The translations under genes and the position numbers were made by a program. Positions 36,801 through 46,400 of a stretch of DNA of 64,000 bases are shown here, piece by piece. Numbering within the stretch: position 1 is the first letter of the stretch; each line of letters begins with the position of its first letter. The notes under the pieces are model-generated. The model was not told the origin of the DNA. It saw only the letters and a program-made list of their open reading frames with translations, and did no database searches. Source of the DNA: Aporhodopirellula rubra (lineage in GTDB: Bacteria > Planctomycetota > Planctomycetia > Pirellulales > Pirellulaceae); NCBI RefSeq assembly GCF_014192335.1, contig NZ_JACHXU010000008.1, positions 186,001 through 250,000 of the forward strand. Reading direction: 5' to 3'.

Positions 36801-39800
36801 ATCGAGAGCGTCCCTGATCTCGCGGTGAAGTCGGTTCCGGATTCAGCGGCAATGCCACCGTTCGGCTCAAACGTGGCGTAGTTAAGAGAGAACCCTGACT
36901 GCACGGCGCCACTTAATCGGATGGTGTAGACGATGGAGGCGTTTGTACCAGGATCGGTCTCGACCACGTCGTTGGTCGTCACGTCAATCGAGGCCGTGTC
37001 AATATTAGTGTTGGTCACCGATACCGGTGTGAGTACCAAACCGTTGAACTCGGAATCGCCGCTGACAGTTGGACCGATCTGCACGCCCGAAACGATATCC
37101 CCGTCGACCACGTTATCAGCCAGACCGGTGATCGTAACGATCTGAGGAGTGTCCCAGTTTGCGTTTGTGAAAAGCAGTTCGTTCTTGTCGATCGAAAGTT
37201 CTGATGAATCGACGGGCGAGAGCGGAATGGTGACGTTTTGAATCGGCTGTCGTTTGAGGGTGACGCTGAAGGAAGTAGAGGTTCCCGATTCGCTGACGGT
37301 TAAGTCGTTGCTGGCAATCACTTCGACGCCGCCCTCGTCATCGTTGATATTGGTTACGCCGATCGGTGCGATGTCGATGGCGTTGTATGCCGTGTCACTG
37401 CTCGACGCCGTAATTGCAATGTTGAACGAAACATCTCCGTCGACCAAGAGATCATCGACACCCGTGATCGTGAACGTCTGAGGTTGGTTGTAGTTGGTCG
37501 AATTGAATGTGTGCGACGCCGGGGAAACGGTGCCTTCGGAGGTGTCGCTTGAAACCGCGGAAATGGTAACGTTCTGTGTCGGCGGCGTATTGAGAGCGAC
37601 CGTGAATGTTGCGGTTGTCCCTGTTTCGCTAATTTCTAGATCGCCCGCAGTGATCACGCTGACGCCCGGCACGTCGTCGTCCGCGTTGTCGACTGAAATC
37701 GGTGATACGTTGACACTGCGGTATGCGGTGTCGGTGCTCGTTGATAAGTCAAACGAGATATTCGCGGATTGGAGGCCATCAACGGCGATGTCATCCACGC
37801 CTGAGGTGGTGACGGTTTGGGGCGTGTTCCAATTCGCGGGTGTGAATGTGAGCGAGGTTGGCGAGACGGTGACTTCGCCGGTATCGTTGCTCGTGAGATT
37901 GATCGTGACATTCGATACCGGTTGTGATTGCAATCGAACCGTAAAGTTGTCGGTGCCTCCATTTTCGGTAACCTGCAGTCCCTCTGTGCCGACGAGTAGG
38001 ATACCGGCCGGATCGTCGTCGCGGTTGGTTAATGTTCGTGACGTCGAACTGAGGGAGTTGTATCCAGGATCGGTTGTCGATGTGCTGGTGAAGGTCACGT
38101 TATATCCGACATCGCCATCGGTCGTTGGGTCGTCAACGCCGCTGATGGTGACGGATTGCGGTTGATCCCAATCGGTCGCGTTAAACGTCAGAAAGGTGGT
38201 GGATAAGGAGGCTTCCGACGCGTCACTCACTGCAATGTTGACACGTACGGTACCCGCCGGTTGCGTTTGCAGCCGAGTCGTTATCGTGCTGGAATCTCCA
38301 CCTTCGGTTGTGAACGCGAGGGAAGGCTGTGAAACGATCAATCGCGGGATGTCATCGTCTTCGTTGGTGAGCGTCACAACCGTTGCGGAGAGGTTGCGGT
38401 AGGCTTCATCGCTGGTTGATGTCGGTTGAACCGAGACGGTATAGGTTTGGTCGCCATCGGTGACATCGTCATCGACACTTTCGATCGTGACCTGTTGAAT
38501 CTGGTCGAAATTGCTAGGTGTGAATGTGATCTGCGTTTGCGTTGGAACTCCTTCGCTGGTGTCCGATGAAACGATTTGCAACGTCACCTCGGTGGAGGGC
38601 TGTTGCGACAATCGGACGCCGAACATATCGGAACCGCCGATGCCGCCCGATTCTTTCGTGACGAGTCCGGAAAGAGGGGAGACGATCAATCGGGCACTGT
38701 CGCCAACATTGGTGACCGTAATCGGCGCGACATTTAGACTGCGGTAGGCGGTGTCGGCGCTGTTGGAAAAGTCAAACGAGATGTTGGCGGTTTTTTCGCC
38801 ATCAATCACGCTGTCGTTAACGCCAGTAAGGGTAACGGTTTGTGATTGATTCCAATTCTGCGGAGTGAAGGTCACTGATGTGGGAGCGACGGTGACTTCG
38901 TCGGTGTTGCTGCTGGCCAAACCGATCGTCACGTTACCTAACGGCTGCGTTTGCAGTCGGAGTGAGAACGTGTCCGTGCCGCCGTCTTCGTCGACTTGCA
39001 GGCTTTCTGTATCTGCCAGAATTAAACCAGGTGGATCGTCGTCCTGGTTGGTCAACGTACGCGTGACGGCAGGCAGCGAATTGTAATCCGGGTCCGTTGT
39101 GGAGCTGCTCGTTACCGTGATCGTGTACCCGACATCACCATCGGTGATTGCATCATCCACACCGGTGATCGTGATCGTTTGAGGCTGATCCCAGTTTCCC
39201 GAGTTGAAGGTGGTTGATGTCGGCGAAACGGTGCCTTCGGACGTGTCGTTTGAGGCAACATTGATTGTTACGGTGCCGACGGGCTGGGTTTGCAAGGCAA
39301 CTGTGAGGGAAGCCGTTGTGCCGCCTTCGGTCGTGAATGTGGTTGAGGTTGGCGACACGCTGAAATTGGCAACGTCATCGTCTTGATTGGTAACACTGAC
39401 CGATCGAGTGGGCAGGCCTCGGTAATCCGCATCGCTGGTCGGATCAACGGCAAGATTGATTTGGTAATTGACCGAACCGTCGATCAGATCATCATCCACA
39501 CCGGTGACCATCACGATCTGAGTTGCATCCCAATTGGCAGGCGTGAACGTTAACTGAGAAAGGTTAGTAGTTCCCTCGGTGGGATCGGAGGACGTTAAGT
39601 TCAGGATGACGTTTGTATTAGGTCTTGAAGACAATCGCACGTTGAAGACATCGCTTTGGCCGTCTTCGTCAGTGACGAGCCCCGAACTCGGTTGAATTAG
39701 CAATCCGGCAACGGTCGTGTTCAGATTGCTCGCCGAGACCGTAGGCACGGTGATATTTTGGTAGAGCGAATCACTGCTCGAAATGACGCCAGTGATTTGG

Positions 39801-41011
39801 TAGTTCTGCGTCGGGTCGACGATTTCGTCGTCAACGCCCGTCAACGTGAGCGTCTGCGTCTGGTTCCAGTTCGATTGCGTGAAGGTCAGTTGCCCTGGAG
39901 AAACAGTCCCCTCGCCGGTGTCGGACGACGTGAAATTAATAGTCACCGGCGCGGTAGGTTGCGAATTCAGCCGGACCTGAGTTGTGGCCGTTTGTCCGTT
40001 CTCACTGGTGACGAGTCCTGATGTCGTTGCGATCGTCACGCCGGCGGTGTCGTTGTCCGCTACGCTCACGGTGAGGTCATCAACGGACACGCCGCTGAAC
40101 GACGAATCGTTGCTCTGTAAAACGCTCGTCTGCAGCGAAACGTTCAGGCTCGATTCCGCAATCGAGTCGTTTGTCGCGGTAATCTGTACCGTTTGTGGCG
40201 AGTTCCAATTTGATGGTGTGAACGTCAGTGTGTTCGATGAGAGTGAGACTTGGTTGGGCGTTTGCGGCGTGATGGTGAAGCTGACGTTGGACGTCGGCGC
40301 ACGGTTGAGTGCGACTTGGAAGCTTGCCGTTGCTCCACCCTCGGTTACTTGTAGGTTCGTCGCATTGGTAAACACGACGCCCCCGCCAACGATCGATATC
40401 TGGTCACCCGTTACGTCGAAGGTGGTGACTTCGGCAAACGGGCGATAGAACTCGGCACGCAGATTCGGTTCGTTTGCTTGCACGGCGTCGAGGTCGATGT
40501 TGCCGACCGCGAGTGCGGTAACATTAATTTCAAAGAACAGCAACTCGTCGTCTTTGGCGTCGCCGACCGGTTCGGTGCTGTCGCGTCCGTTGAGATTGTC
40601 CAAACGGCTAGTGAGGATCTCGCCGTTGTTGGCGCGACCAGGGACCGTTTGGAATTCGCTGCCCAGCGTGATCGGTCCAGAGAATTGCAGCAGGGAAGGA
40701 TCGTAGGGGACGTCGAATGCTGCTTGCAGGATTCCCGACGGGATGGTTGAGGAGGAGGCGGGCCGCTGATCTTGCACGTAAGTTCGCATCACATACGATT
40801 CGCCCGCGTTGAGCGAAGACACCTCCGCACCGGTTCCGCCGGCGGGAAAGAAAGCGAAGCGGACGCCGAAACCATCGAGCAGATGCCGTGGCTCGAGCGA
40901 TTGAAATTGAAGCGCGGCTCGCTTTTTTCGCGTGCGTTCTGACGACCGGTTGGAAGTTGCCGAGCGACGTAGGCCGTGCCGTCGTCGTGATTGCCGACGT
41001 GGAAGGTCCAT
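33884..41011 (-). CDS. Giant surface protein: LEPR-XLL, cohesin-like, 10 type-A and 7 Calx-beta repeats
   Basis: A 2375-residue protein. The N-terminus is Arg-rich and carries SLEPRHLL, the planctomycete LEPR-XLL sequence. Residues about 47-210 look like a cohesin-type beta-sandwich. Residues about 215-1335 hold ten repeats of roughly 112 residues, each with E(G/D/N)G near the start, a middle FT..NW..PQ.(V/I)T(I/L)TGVDD and a final (D)GD..Y. Residues about 1340-2200 hold seven Calx-beta repeats (typical SGTLSFAG...G, then GD...E..ETF...L). An SdrD B-like domain (GYVWADTNGNTQRE...) starts at 2208. The C-terminus ends SSVLDELFANW. A calcium-binding adhesin or matrix protein is likely; Ser/Thr/Asp content is high. 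Confidence 0.85.
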   Translation of the reverse strand: MDLPRRQSRRRHGLRRSATSNRSSERTRKKRAALQFQSLEPRHLLDGFGVRFAFFPAGGTGAEVSSLNAGESYVMRTYVQDQRPASSSTIPSGILQAAFDVPYDPSLLQFSGPITLGSEFQTVPGRANNGEILTSRLDNLNGRDSTEPVGDAKDDELLFFEINVTALAVGNIDLDAVQANEPNLRAEFYRPFAEVTTFDVTGDQISIVGGGVVFTNATNLQVTEGGATASFQVALNRAPTSNVSFTITPQTPNQVSLSSNTLTFTPSNWNSPQTVQITATNDSIAESSLNVSLQTSVLQSNDSSFSGVSVDDLTVSVADNDTAGVTIATTSGLVTSENGQTATTQVRLNSQPTAPVTINFTSSDTGEGTVSPGQLTFTQSNWNQTQTLTLTGVDDEIVDPTQNYQITGVISSSDSLYQNITVPTVSASNLNTTVAGLLIQPSSGLVTDEDGQSDVFNVRLSSRPNTNVILNLTSSDPTEGTTNLSQLTFTPANWDATQIVMVTGVDDDLIDGSVNYQINLAVDPTSDADYRGLPTRSVSVTNQDDDVANFSVSPTSTTFTTEGGTTASLTVALQTQPVGTVTINVASNDTSEGTVSPTSTTFNSGNWDQPQTITITGVDDAITDGDVGYTITVTSSSTTDPDYNSLPAVTRTLTNQDDDPPGLILADTESLQVDEDGGTDTFSLRLQTQPLGNVTIGLASSNTDEVTVAPTSVTFTPQNWNQSQTVTLTGVNDSVIDGEKTANISFDFSNSADTAYRSLNVAPITVTNVGDSARLIVSPLSGLVTKESGGIGGSDMFGVRLSQQPSTEVTLQIVSSDTSEGVPTQTQITFTPSNFDQIQQVTIESVDDDVTDGDQTYTVSVQPTSTSDEAYRNLSATVVTLTNEDDDIPRLIVSQPSLAFTTEGGDSSTITTRLQTQPAGTVRVNIAVSDASEASLSTTFLTFNATDWDQPQSVTISGVDDPTTDGDVGYNVTFTSTSTTDPGYNSLSSTSRTLTNRDDDPAGILLVGTEGLQVTENGGTDNFTVRLQSQPVSNVTINLTSNDTGEVTVSPTSLTFTPANWNTPQTVTTSGVDDIAVDGLQSANISFDLSTSTDTAYRSVNVSPISVDNADDDVPGVSVITAGDLEISETGTTATFTVALNTPPTQNVTISAVSSDTSEGTVSPASHTFNSTNYNQPQTFTITGVDDLLVDGDVSFNIAITASSSDTAYNAIDIAPIGVTNINDDEGGVEVIASNDLTVSESGTSTSFSVTLKRQPIQNVTIPLSPVDSSELSIDKNELLFTNANWDTPQIVTITGLADNVVDGDIVSGVQIGPTVSGDSEFNGLVLTPVSVTNTNIDTASIDVTTNDVVETDPGTNASIVYTIRLSGAVQSGFSLNYATFEPNGGIAAESGTDFTARSGTLSMSGTDGETMQISVPILGDEIVEANERVGLRLSGLRLGTTGADSADVTMLTPDTIARILNDDTATLTLGSTTTQTFEGGPGESTTLAAQATLSAAVQGGISVQYATVDGTATVANNDYAAASGTLSFAGNASEMQSISVNVIGDDTPETDETFSLVLSELSAADLVIQNAITIVNSPASLTIQNDDAPRLVIRNITSDSTEGDTGDNRVFRFEIELTDDVSDPDGFTVPISTSDGSATVANGDYTAVDSILSFAGNAGETKTIDVTIAGDTIVETNETFIVQLGNVIGLADGAELVIPNPQFTATIENDDSASLALTTTSTTVTEGASGQVASLTFTATLTGNVQDDFSVDYQTMDGTATSADGDYDSATGTLTFTASASQSQSFTVDIRGDNRVELAETFSVALSSLAGLPDGIASSISLPNAATEIAITADDRASLTLSDATSANEGDNDAERGELSFAVTLSNPISGGLQLAYATVDESTTADEDYTASSGTLSFTGTAGETQMVTVNAIADSMVESNETFRFELGQISGLPSGFVDLIDIVTPSVQGTITNDDSAIVMISGPDAISEPGGPGGSASATYTVTLSAPVQDGLSIGYATADGTATAGSDYDSKSGVVSFANASNQSQTITVNVRGDSNLEGDEAFQLVLSELMNVDAAIASSITIGNQSVTTKIIDDDSVTVRFAENNSSVAETNGSHSVTLVLTTTGGAVLTEPLEVDVIVQQSSTANLSDFTLTTTRIAFPIGSGNGSTQTVNLSLVDDGQLEPTESIVLGLQSVGSGPGEVVTDASHMISITDDPSDAILSGYVWADTNGNTQRESHEMGIGGVTMRLTGVDNQGQNVQRTTVTDSLGHYAFRDLAGGTYQITQDQPGQFIDAVTTRGTIASPSGANTTSGTTSSNTISQIVLPASGQGTDFGFTERGYHASAIPSSSFQARRSTVTTTTAHRPAAIEIPNTGGGPSSSVLDELFANW

Positions 41012-41033
41012 CAGGATTGCAACTCATGAGGGG

Positions 41034-41069
41034 CAGAAAAGAAACGGCGGCGGAGAAATCCGCCGCCGT
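41034..41069 (-). terminator. Strong hairpin with T-rich tail between two surface-protein genes
   Basis: On the minus strand ACGGCGGCGG, loop ATTTCT, CCGCCGCCGT, then TTCTTTTCT. The 10-bp stem is perfect. It lies downstream of the 573-residue surface-protein gene (stop at 41157) and only 33 bases before the ATG of the giant protein on the same strand, so it may end the first transcript or act as a leader attenuator of the second. Confidence 0.7.
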
Positions 41070-41156
41070 CTGTGCTCTCACGATTTTAGTCCCAATTCCT
41101 CGAGAGGCCAGATTTCCGCTCGAAGTTACTGAGACATTGAATGGTTTCCCCCAACA

Positions 41157-42878
41157 TCAGTTGATGTGGTTGAGGAAGCCGTTGAAGTCGACGTTGGTCA
41201 TTACCGAGGACAACTGGCTGCGGTCGAGCGTGTCGCCGGCATCGTTACCGCCGTCGATCGAGGCACGAGGGCCGAAGTCAATGTCATCGATCAGGTCTAC
41301 GCGATCTTGGTCGTCGCCGAGCCCAATGAATGTGCCCGCGGTCACCATCACGTCTTCGAGGGTGACGCGGTCGTCACCACCGCCCGCATTTGCGTCGTCG
41401 GCCAGGCTTGCCAAGCCGAGGCCACCGAAGAGGGCATCAACCATCGCGGGTCGGATTCCAACGGTATTGCCGATATTGAGGACCCCGTCGACCAGCACGT
41501 CGGTCATGTTGACGATATCGTCACCGTCACCGAGCCCAATATCCACGAGGCCTTTTAAGTCCGCGTTGATGAAGCTCATTCGTTCGTTGCCCGCTCCGTT
41601 GCTAAACTGGATCGCGCTGCCGGTGAGTGTGTTGCCGCCGATCACGGTTCGTGCGGCCGTTTCGCCGCCGACTCCGGCTTTCCCGATCACGATCGTGTTG
41701 GTGTCATGATCCATGCCGTTGTTGACCACGATACCGCTAGGCAGTCGGGATTCTTCGATTGTCAAACGGTCATCACCCGCGGCGTTGGTGACATCCAAGC
41801 GGCCGCCGCCGAGGATGTCCGAACCGATGATGCTGTCGTTGTGAATCATGATCGATGAACCGTGCAGGAAGTCGCCCGCACCATTTTCGATCGACGATCC
41901 GCCATAAATGTTAATGGCCGAGAAGTTGACTTCGTCGAATCCGTCGCCGTTGTTGATCGCAACGTTACCACGAATACGGCTAGGATCGGTTGCATTGTCG
42001 CGTTCGAGTGTCGTGCGACTGCCGCCGGCGCCGTTGTAGATTTCCAGCACGCTTTGTGGCGTAGTGACTAGATGTTCGCCGATATCGGTGTTGCTAATCT
42101 TAATGATATCTGCAGCCCCGGTTGGGTTTGGGGTGTGAACCATCGCGCCGAAATCAAATAGACCGTCATTGCTAATCGACAGGCCGCCTTTCAGGTTGCT
42201 GTCGACAATCGTAATGTCGCTGCCGCCGCCACCAGACTCGATGTGTGCCGAGAAGAAACTACGCATTCCGTCAACGGTGACCGTATCGTCTTGAACGACG
42301 ACATTATCAAGAGCAGTGGTGCCGATGTCATCATCGTCTTGGTGGCTGACAATTAAGGAATCGACTTCAAGATCCGTCAGTGAGACAACGGCTTCGCCAT
42401 TAGTCAGGATTTGAAGTTGACCATCCAAGAACGATTCTTCGGTCTCGGATTGATCAAGGCCGACGAACTCGACAATGTCGGCGCCGCCTTGAGGAATTGC
42501 AGGATTCCCCATTAGGGAGAGCGTGACGCTGTCACCAAAGTTGACCCTAATATTGTGGATCGCACCGCTGATGGGAGTTTGGTAGGTGTCTCCGACGATC
42601 CCACCTGAGAAACTAAAGAGAGTCTCGGATCCTTCTTTGGCTTTGATAGTGAAGCTCTCGGATGGCGAAAACGCTCGACGAGAATCTTGCCAGATTTCAA
42701 TTTCGTTGGCGTTGCTATCGCCGGTGAGTTCAATCGTATCGCCGACAATTTCGACGGTGACAAAGTTGGCAGCGAGGACGCGACGGTTTTCAAGTGATTC
42801 GACCCTCATGCGTCGTCGACGACTCGCCTTCAAACGTTTTGGTGTGGGCTCGCGACGTTGTCTTTTGAAAAGTTTCAT
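41157..42878 (-). CDS. Surface protein with LEPR-XLL-like N-terminus and Asp/Gly-rich repeats
   Basis: A 573-residue protein. It begins with a very basic stretch (KLFKRQRREPTPKRLKASRRRR) followed by SLENRRVL, a variant of the LEPR-XLL sequence. The rest is rich in Asp, Gly and Asn. Turn-like repeats such as AINNGDGFDEVNFSA, AIQFSNGAGNERMSFINA and IGLGDGDDIVNMT recur every 20-40 residues, suggesting a stacked beta-helix or beta-roll that may bind calcium. The frame opens at 42920, but the ATG at 42878 gives the usual N-terminus. Divergent from the 1511-residue gene. Confidence 0.75.
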   Translation of the reverse strand: MKLFKRQRREPTPKRLKASRRRRMRVESLENRRVLAANFVTVEIVGDTIELTGDSNANEIEIWQDSRRAFSPSESFTIKAKEGSETLFSFSGGIVGDTYQTPISGAIHNIRVNFGDSVTLSLMGNPAIPQGGADIVEFVGLDQSETEESFLDGQLQILTNGEAVVSLTDLEVDSLIVSHQDDDDIGTTALDNVVVQDDTVTVDGMRSFFSAHIESGGGGSDITIVDSNLKGGLSISNDGLFDFGAMVHTPNPTGAADIIKISNTDIGEHLVTTPQSVLEIYNGAGGSRTTLERDNATDPSRIRGNVAINNGDGFDEVNFSAINIYGGSSIENGAGDFLHGSSIMIHNDSIIGSDILGGGRLDVTNAAGDDRLTIEESRLPSGIVVNNGMDHDTNTIVIGKAGVGGETAARTVIGGNTLTGSAIQFSNGAGNERMSFINADLKGLVDIGLGDGDDIVNMTDVLVDGVLNIGNTVGIRPAMVDALFGGLGLASLADDANAGGGDDRVTLEDVMVTAGTFIGLGDDQDRVDLIDDIDFGPRASIDGGNDAGDTLDRSQLSSVMTNVDFNGFLNHIN

Positions 42879-43421
42879 GGAAGTGTTGACCTTCGGTTCA
42901 AGATGAGCGTGACCGTCCATAACACAAACCGCAACGCCAAGCCCTCGACGCGCAACCCCACGATTGGGATACCCTCTTTTCTATTTCCGGGCCACTCGAG
43001 AAGCAAGTCAAGAGTTTTTGAAATGGCCGGATAATCGGTAAATTAGCTGTAAACGGACCGTGTATTTGGTTTGTTTGACCCGGCCTCACTAATCCCCCTA
43101 GATTGCTGGCCGGACTCGAATTACGTGCAGTTTTCCGAGAGGAGTGTCTCGAATGCTTAAAAGAAAACCATGTAATTCTTAATGCGCAATTGAAACGAAA
43201 CATTGAGGCTTGATTGCCGTGAGCCGCTCAACTCACCGTATCTTGGCTGACCTGATTTGCGGATCCCGCGGTTCTTAAGAATCTGTGTTGACTTGTCTAG
43301 AAGACTGCTATCTTTGCAATGGTTTTGCTTATGATGGCACGTGGATTCTGAATGAATCGTTTTCTTCAGTGGACGCAGGGATGGTTGGTAGTTTTGAGTT
43401 TCCAGCGAGACCATTCCTGCG
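42879..43421. other. Divergent promoter region between surface-protein genes
   Basis: 543 bases without a gene. It contains the 10-base palindrome TTCTTAAGAA at 43272-43281. Just after it are TTGACT (43288-43293) and TATCTT (43309-43314) with a 15-base spacer; they resemble a promoter but the spacing is short. It must serve both the 573- and 1511-residue genes. Confidence 0.35.
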
Positions 43422-46400
43422 ATGCCGAGAAAATCGACGCACACCAAACGACACTTAGGATACCCGCGTCGACTGCGGGTTGAGTCGCTTGAGTCTCGCA
43501 AGTTGCTCGCGTCCGACGTTCTTGTTTCGGCGATCGATGCACCTTCCAACGGTGACGCGAATCACTCCACGATGTCATTGATTGACTTGCGTGACGGTGA
43601 AGTCTCCCCGGTCGTTCCGGCGAGTCAGTTGCAGTCCAGTGTTGATGATTCCGATGAAGGCGTTTCCGGTTTGGCTATCTTGCCTGATGGAACGGTCATC
43701 GCTGCCGCAAGCACCGAGTCTGGACGCGATGGGGTATTGGCGAGTGAATTGGTTGTCCGCAATTCGCTCGGCGGCGTCGTCATGCGACGAGTTGCCGTTG
43801 AATTGGACGGGAGTCCCGTTTCCGTCGCCGACCTGACTAACGATTCAACTGGGCGAGTGTTCGGTGTGACGGCATCGCTGAGTGGGCCAACTGAATCGGC
43901 GAAGCTGATCGAGATCGATCCCTTGACGGGTGACGCGATCTTGATCGGTGACACCGGTTTGCCTGGGCAAGTTTCAATTGCGATGCATCCTGACGGGACG
44001 CTTTATGCAACATCGCAGGATGGTGGTTTCTCACCTCTGACGCTACATCGACTCGACGTAACCGACGCGAGTGTGATCGAGTCAAACTCGATCAGCGATC
44101 ACACACCGTATGGATTCACTACAGGATTGGCCGTCCATCCGGATTCGGGGTTGCTCTATGGCAGCGAATCGCATTTGGGACGATTCTTTACGATCGATCC
44201 GGTAACTCATTCGCGAGCGTTCCTGTCGACGCAGTCGCCGTTGCGTGGTGTCTCGGGTGACGTTGCTTTCACCACTCGTCGTGATTCCGGCGACGTTCGT
44301 CAATTGTTGTACGCGGGTTTCAATCAGGGATCGGATGGATTCACGATCGACAATTCTGGCGGAGAGATTGGCGGGCTTTGGCACCGTTCCTTTGGTCGGC
44401 GAGAAGACGGACTGCTCAATCATTCGCTTAGCGGATCGTTCTACTATGGTTTGTTCGAGGGACCGGACGGCGGAGGAAGCACGATTCTGGATCGTTATCA
44501 CCGTGGGGTGATTTCGTCGCCGGAGGTCGCACTTCCCGCAGAAGGGACGTCGATTCTCAGTTTTAGTTATTTGCTCGACGCTCGCCCGGAATTGACCCGC
44601 GATTTCGTGACGGTATCAGTGGACGATGGAACAACCGTCACACCGATTTTGACTCGTGCCGACGGAACACTCCCGGAGACCGCAGGTGATTGGTTGACCG
44701 CAACGTACGACCTGACGGCCTACGCGGGGCAAACCGTTTCGATTGATTTCGAATTCGATTCTGGGGATCCCGTCAACGAGGATCCTGAAGGATGGTATGT
44801 CGATGACGTGGTGATCGTTCATCTCGCTGATCCGGCTCCGTTGACTGCCGATGTATCGATCGCGAAGACGGTGGATGATGCAACACCCAACGAAGGGCAA
44901 GTGATCACTTACACGCTCACCGCGGCTAACTCGTCGGATTCGGTGGGAACGGCGACCGGTGTGGTGGTGACGGACGTTTTACCTGTTGGTGTAGCGTTCG
45001 AGTCGGCGGTGGCCAGCGAAGGCGACTATGATTCGCTGACCGGAATTTGGGACGGGATCGATTTGGTGCCCGGCGAGACGGCAACATTAAGCTTGAGCGT
45101 GATCGTATCAGCGGGAACGAACGCCGAAACACTAGTCAATGTCGCCACGATCGAGAGTGATCTTGAGGACCCCGACGCTTCGAATAATGAAGTGGAGGTG
45201 CCCGTGACGGTTAACAGCGTTGATCTTTCGGTAGTCAAGAGCGTTGACGATGCGATGCCGACGGTGGGCGATTCCGTTACGTTTGAGATGGTTGTGGCTA
45301 ACTCGCCGGCATCTAATGCGGTGGCAACGGGTGTGACTCTTGTCGACGTTTTGCCGACCGGTTTCAGCTTTGTTTCAGCTTCTGACGGTGGCGTTTACGA
45401 TGAAGCGAGTCGCACGATCTCTTGGAGTCTCCCTGATGTCGGTGTCGGTGAGCAGCTCGCGGTGTCCGTGATTGCGGGCGTTGATATTGATTCCGCGGCT
45501 CTCACCCTTGTCAATCTAGCCAGGGTATCGGCAGGTGAAACTGATCCCAATCTTAATAATAACGAATCGACTCAAACCGTCGTTCCAAAACCGAAACCAT
45601 CCGCAAATTTATCTGTTGATAAATCGGTGTCGAACCCGACACCTGTTGAGGGTGACCAGGTCGTCTACACGATTGTTGCGGGCAACTCGAATTCATCATT
45701 GAGCGACGCGTCCGGCGTAACGGTGGTTGATGTTCTTCCGGACGGGGTGAGTTTGGTTTCATTCACGGTAACGGCGGGAACGTTTAATGAGGAAACGGGC
45801 GTGTGGACCGTCGGGAGTTTGGCTCGCGGTGTTTCTGAAACGTTGGCGCTCACTGTTTCCGTCAACGCTGGGACGGCAGGAACGTCCGTCGCGAACACGG
45901 CCGTGATTGAAGGCGACGAAGACGATCCCGATCTGAGCGACAACACTGATACCGAAACGATGACGCCGCAGCCGATCGCGACTCAAACGGTTCAGTTCAT
46001 CGCGCCCCTGAGCGTCTTTCGTGCCGGCACTCCTGTTTTGCCGGCGCCATCCCAAATCGCCGCTCTGGGGTTTGTCTGGGATGATGCGAATCAGGATGGG
46101 ATTTGGGACGCGTCAGAGTCTGCCGTTAACGGAGCCACGGTTAGCTTGTTTCAAGGGGCGACGTTGTTTGGTTCATCGCAAACGGGCTCCTTCGATCTGG
46201 ACGGAAGTGGGGAAATCAACCCTCAGACCGAAAGCGGAATCTATTTCTTCGCGGCCGGATCCGTTCTCGACGGAACGTATCAGGTTCGAGTCGATCTTCC
46301 CAGTTCGGTCACCACCACGTTTCCAGCTACCGGGGAATTAGAAATTGAGATTGACCAATCCGCTCCTATTTCGCAGCGGCCCATCGGAACGGCAGGGCAG

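Noticed and set aside
34199-40750. Many plus-strand frames of 60-220 codons with a repeated look
   Set aside because: They mirror the repeats of the giant minus-strand gene and have no independent support.
43288-43314. TTGACT...TATCTT as a promoter
   Set aside because: The 15-base spacer is short and planctomycete promoter rules are not well known to me, so I mention it only within the intergenic entry.
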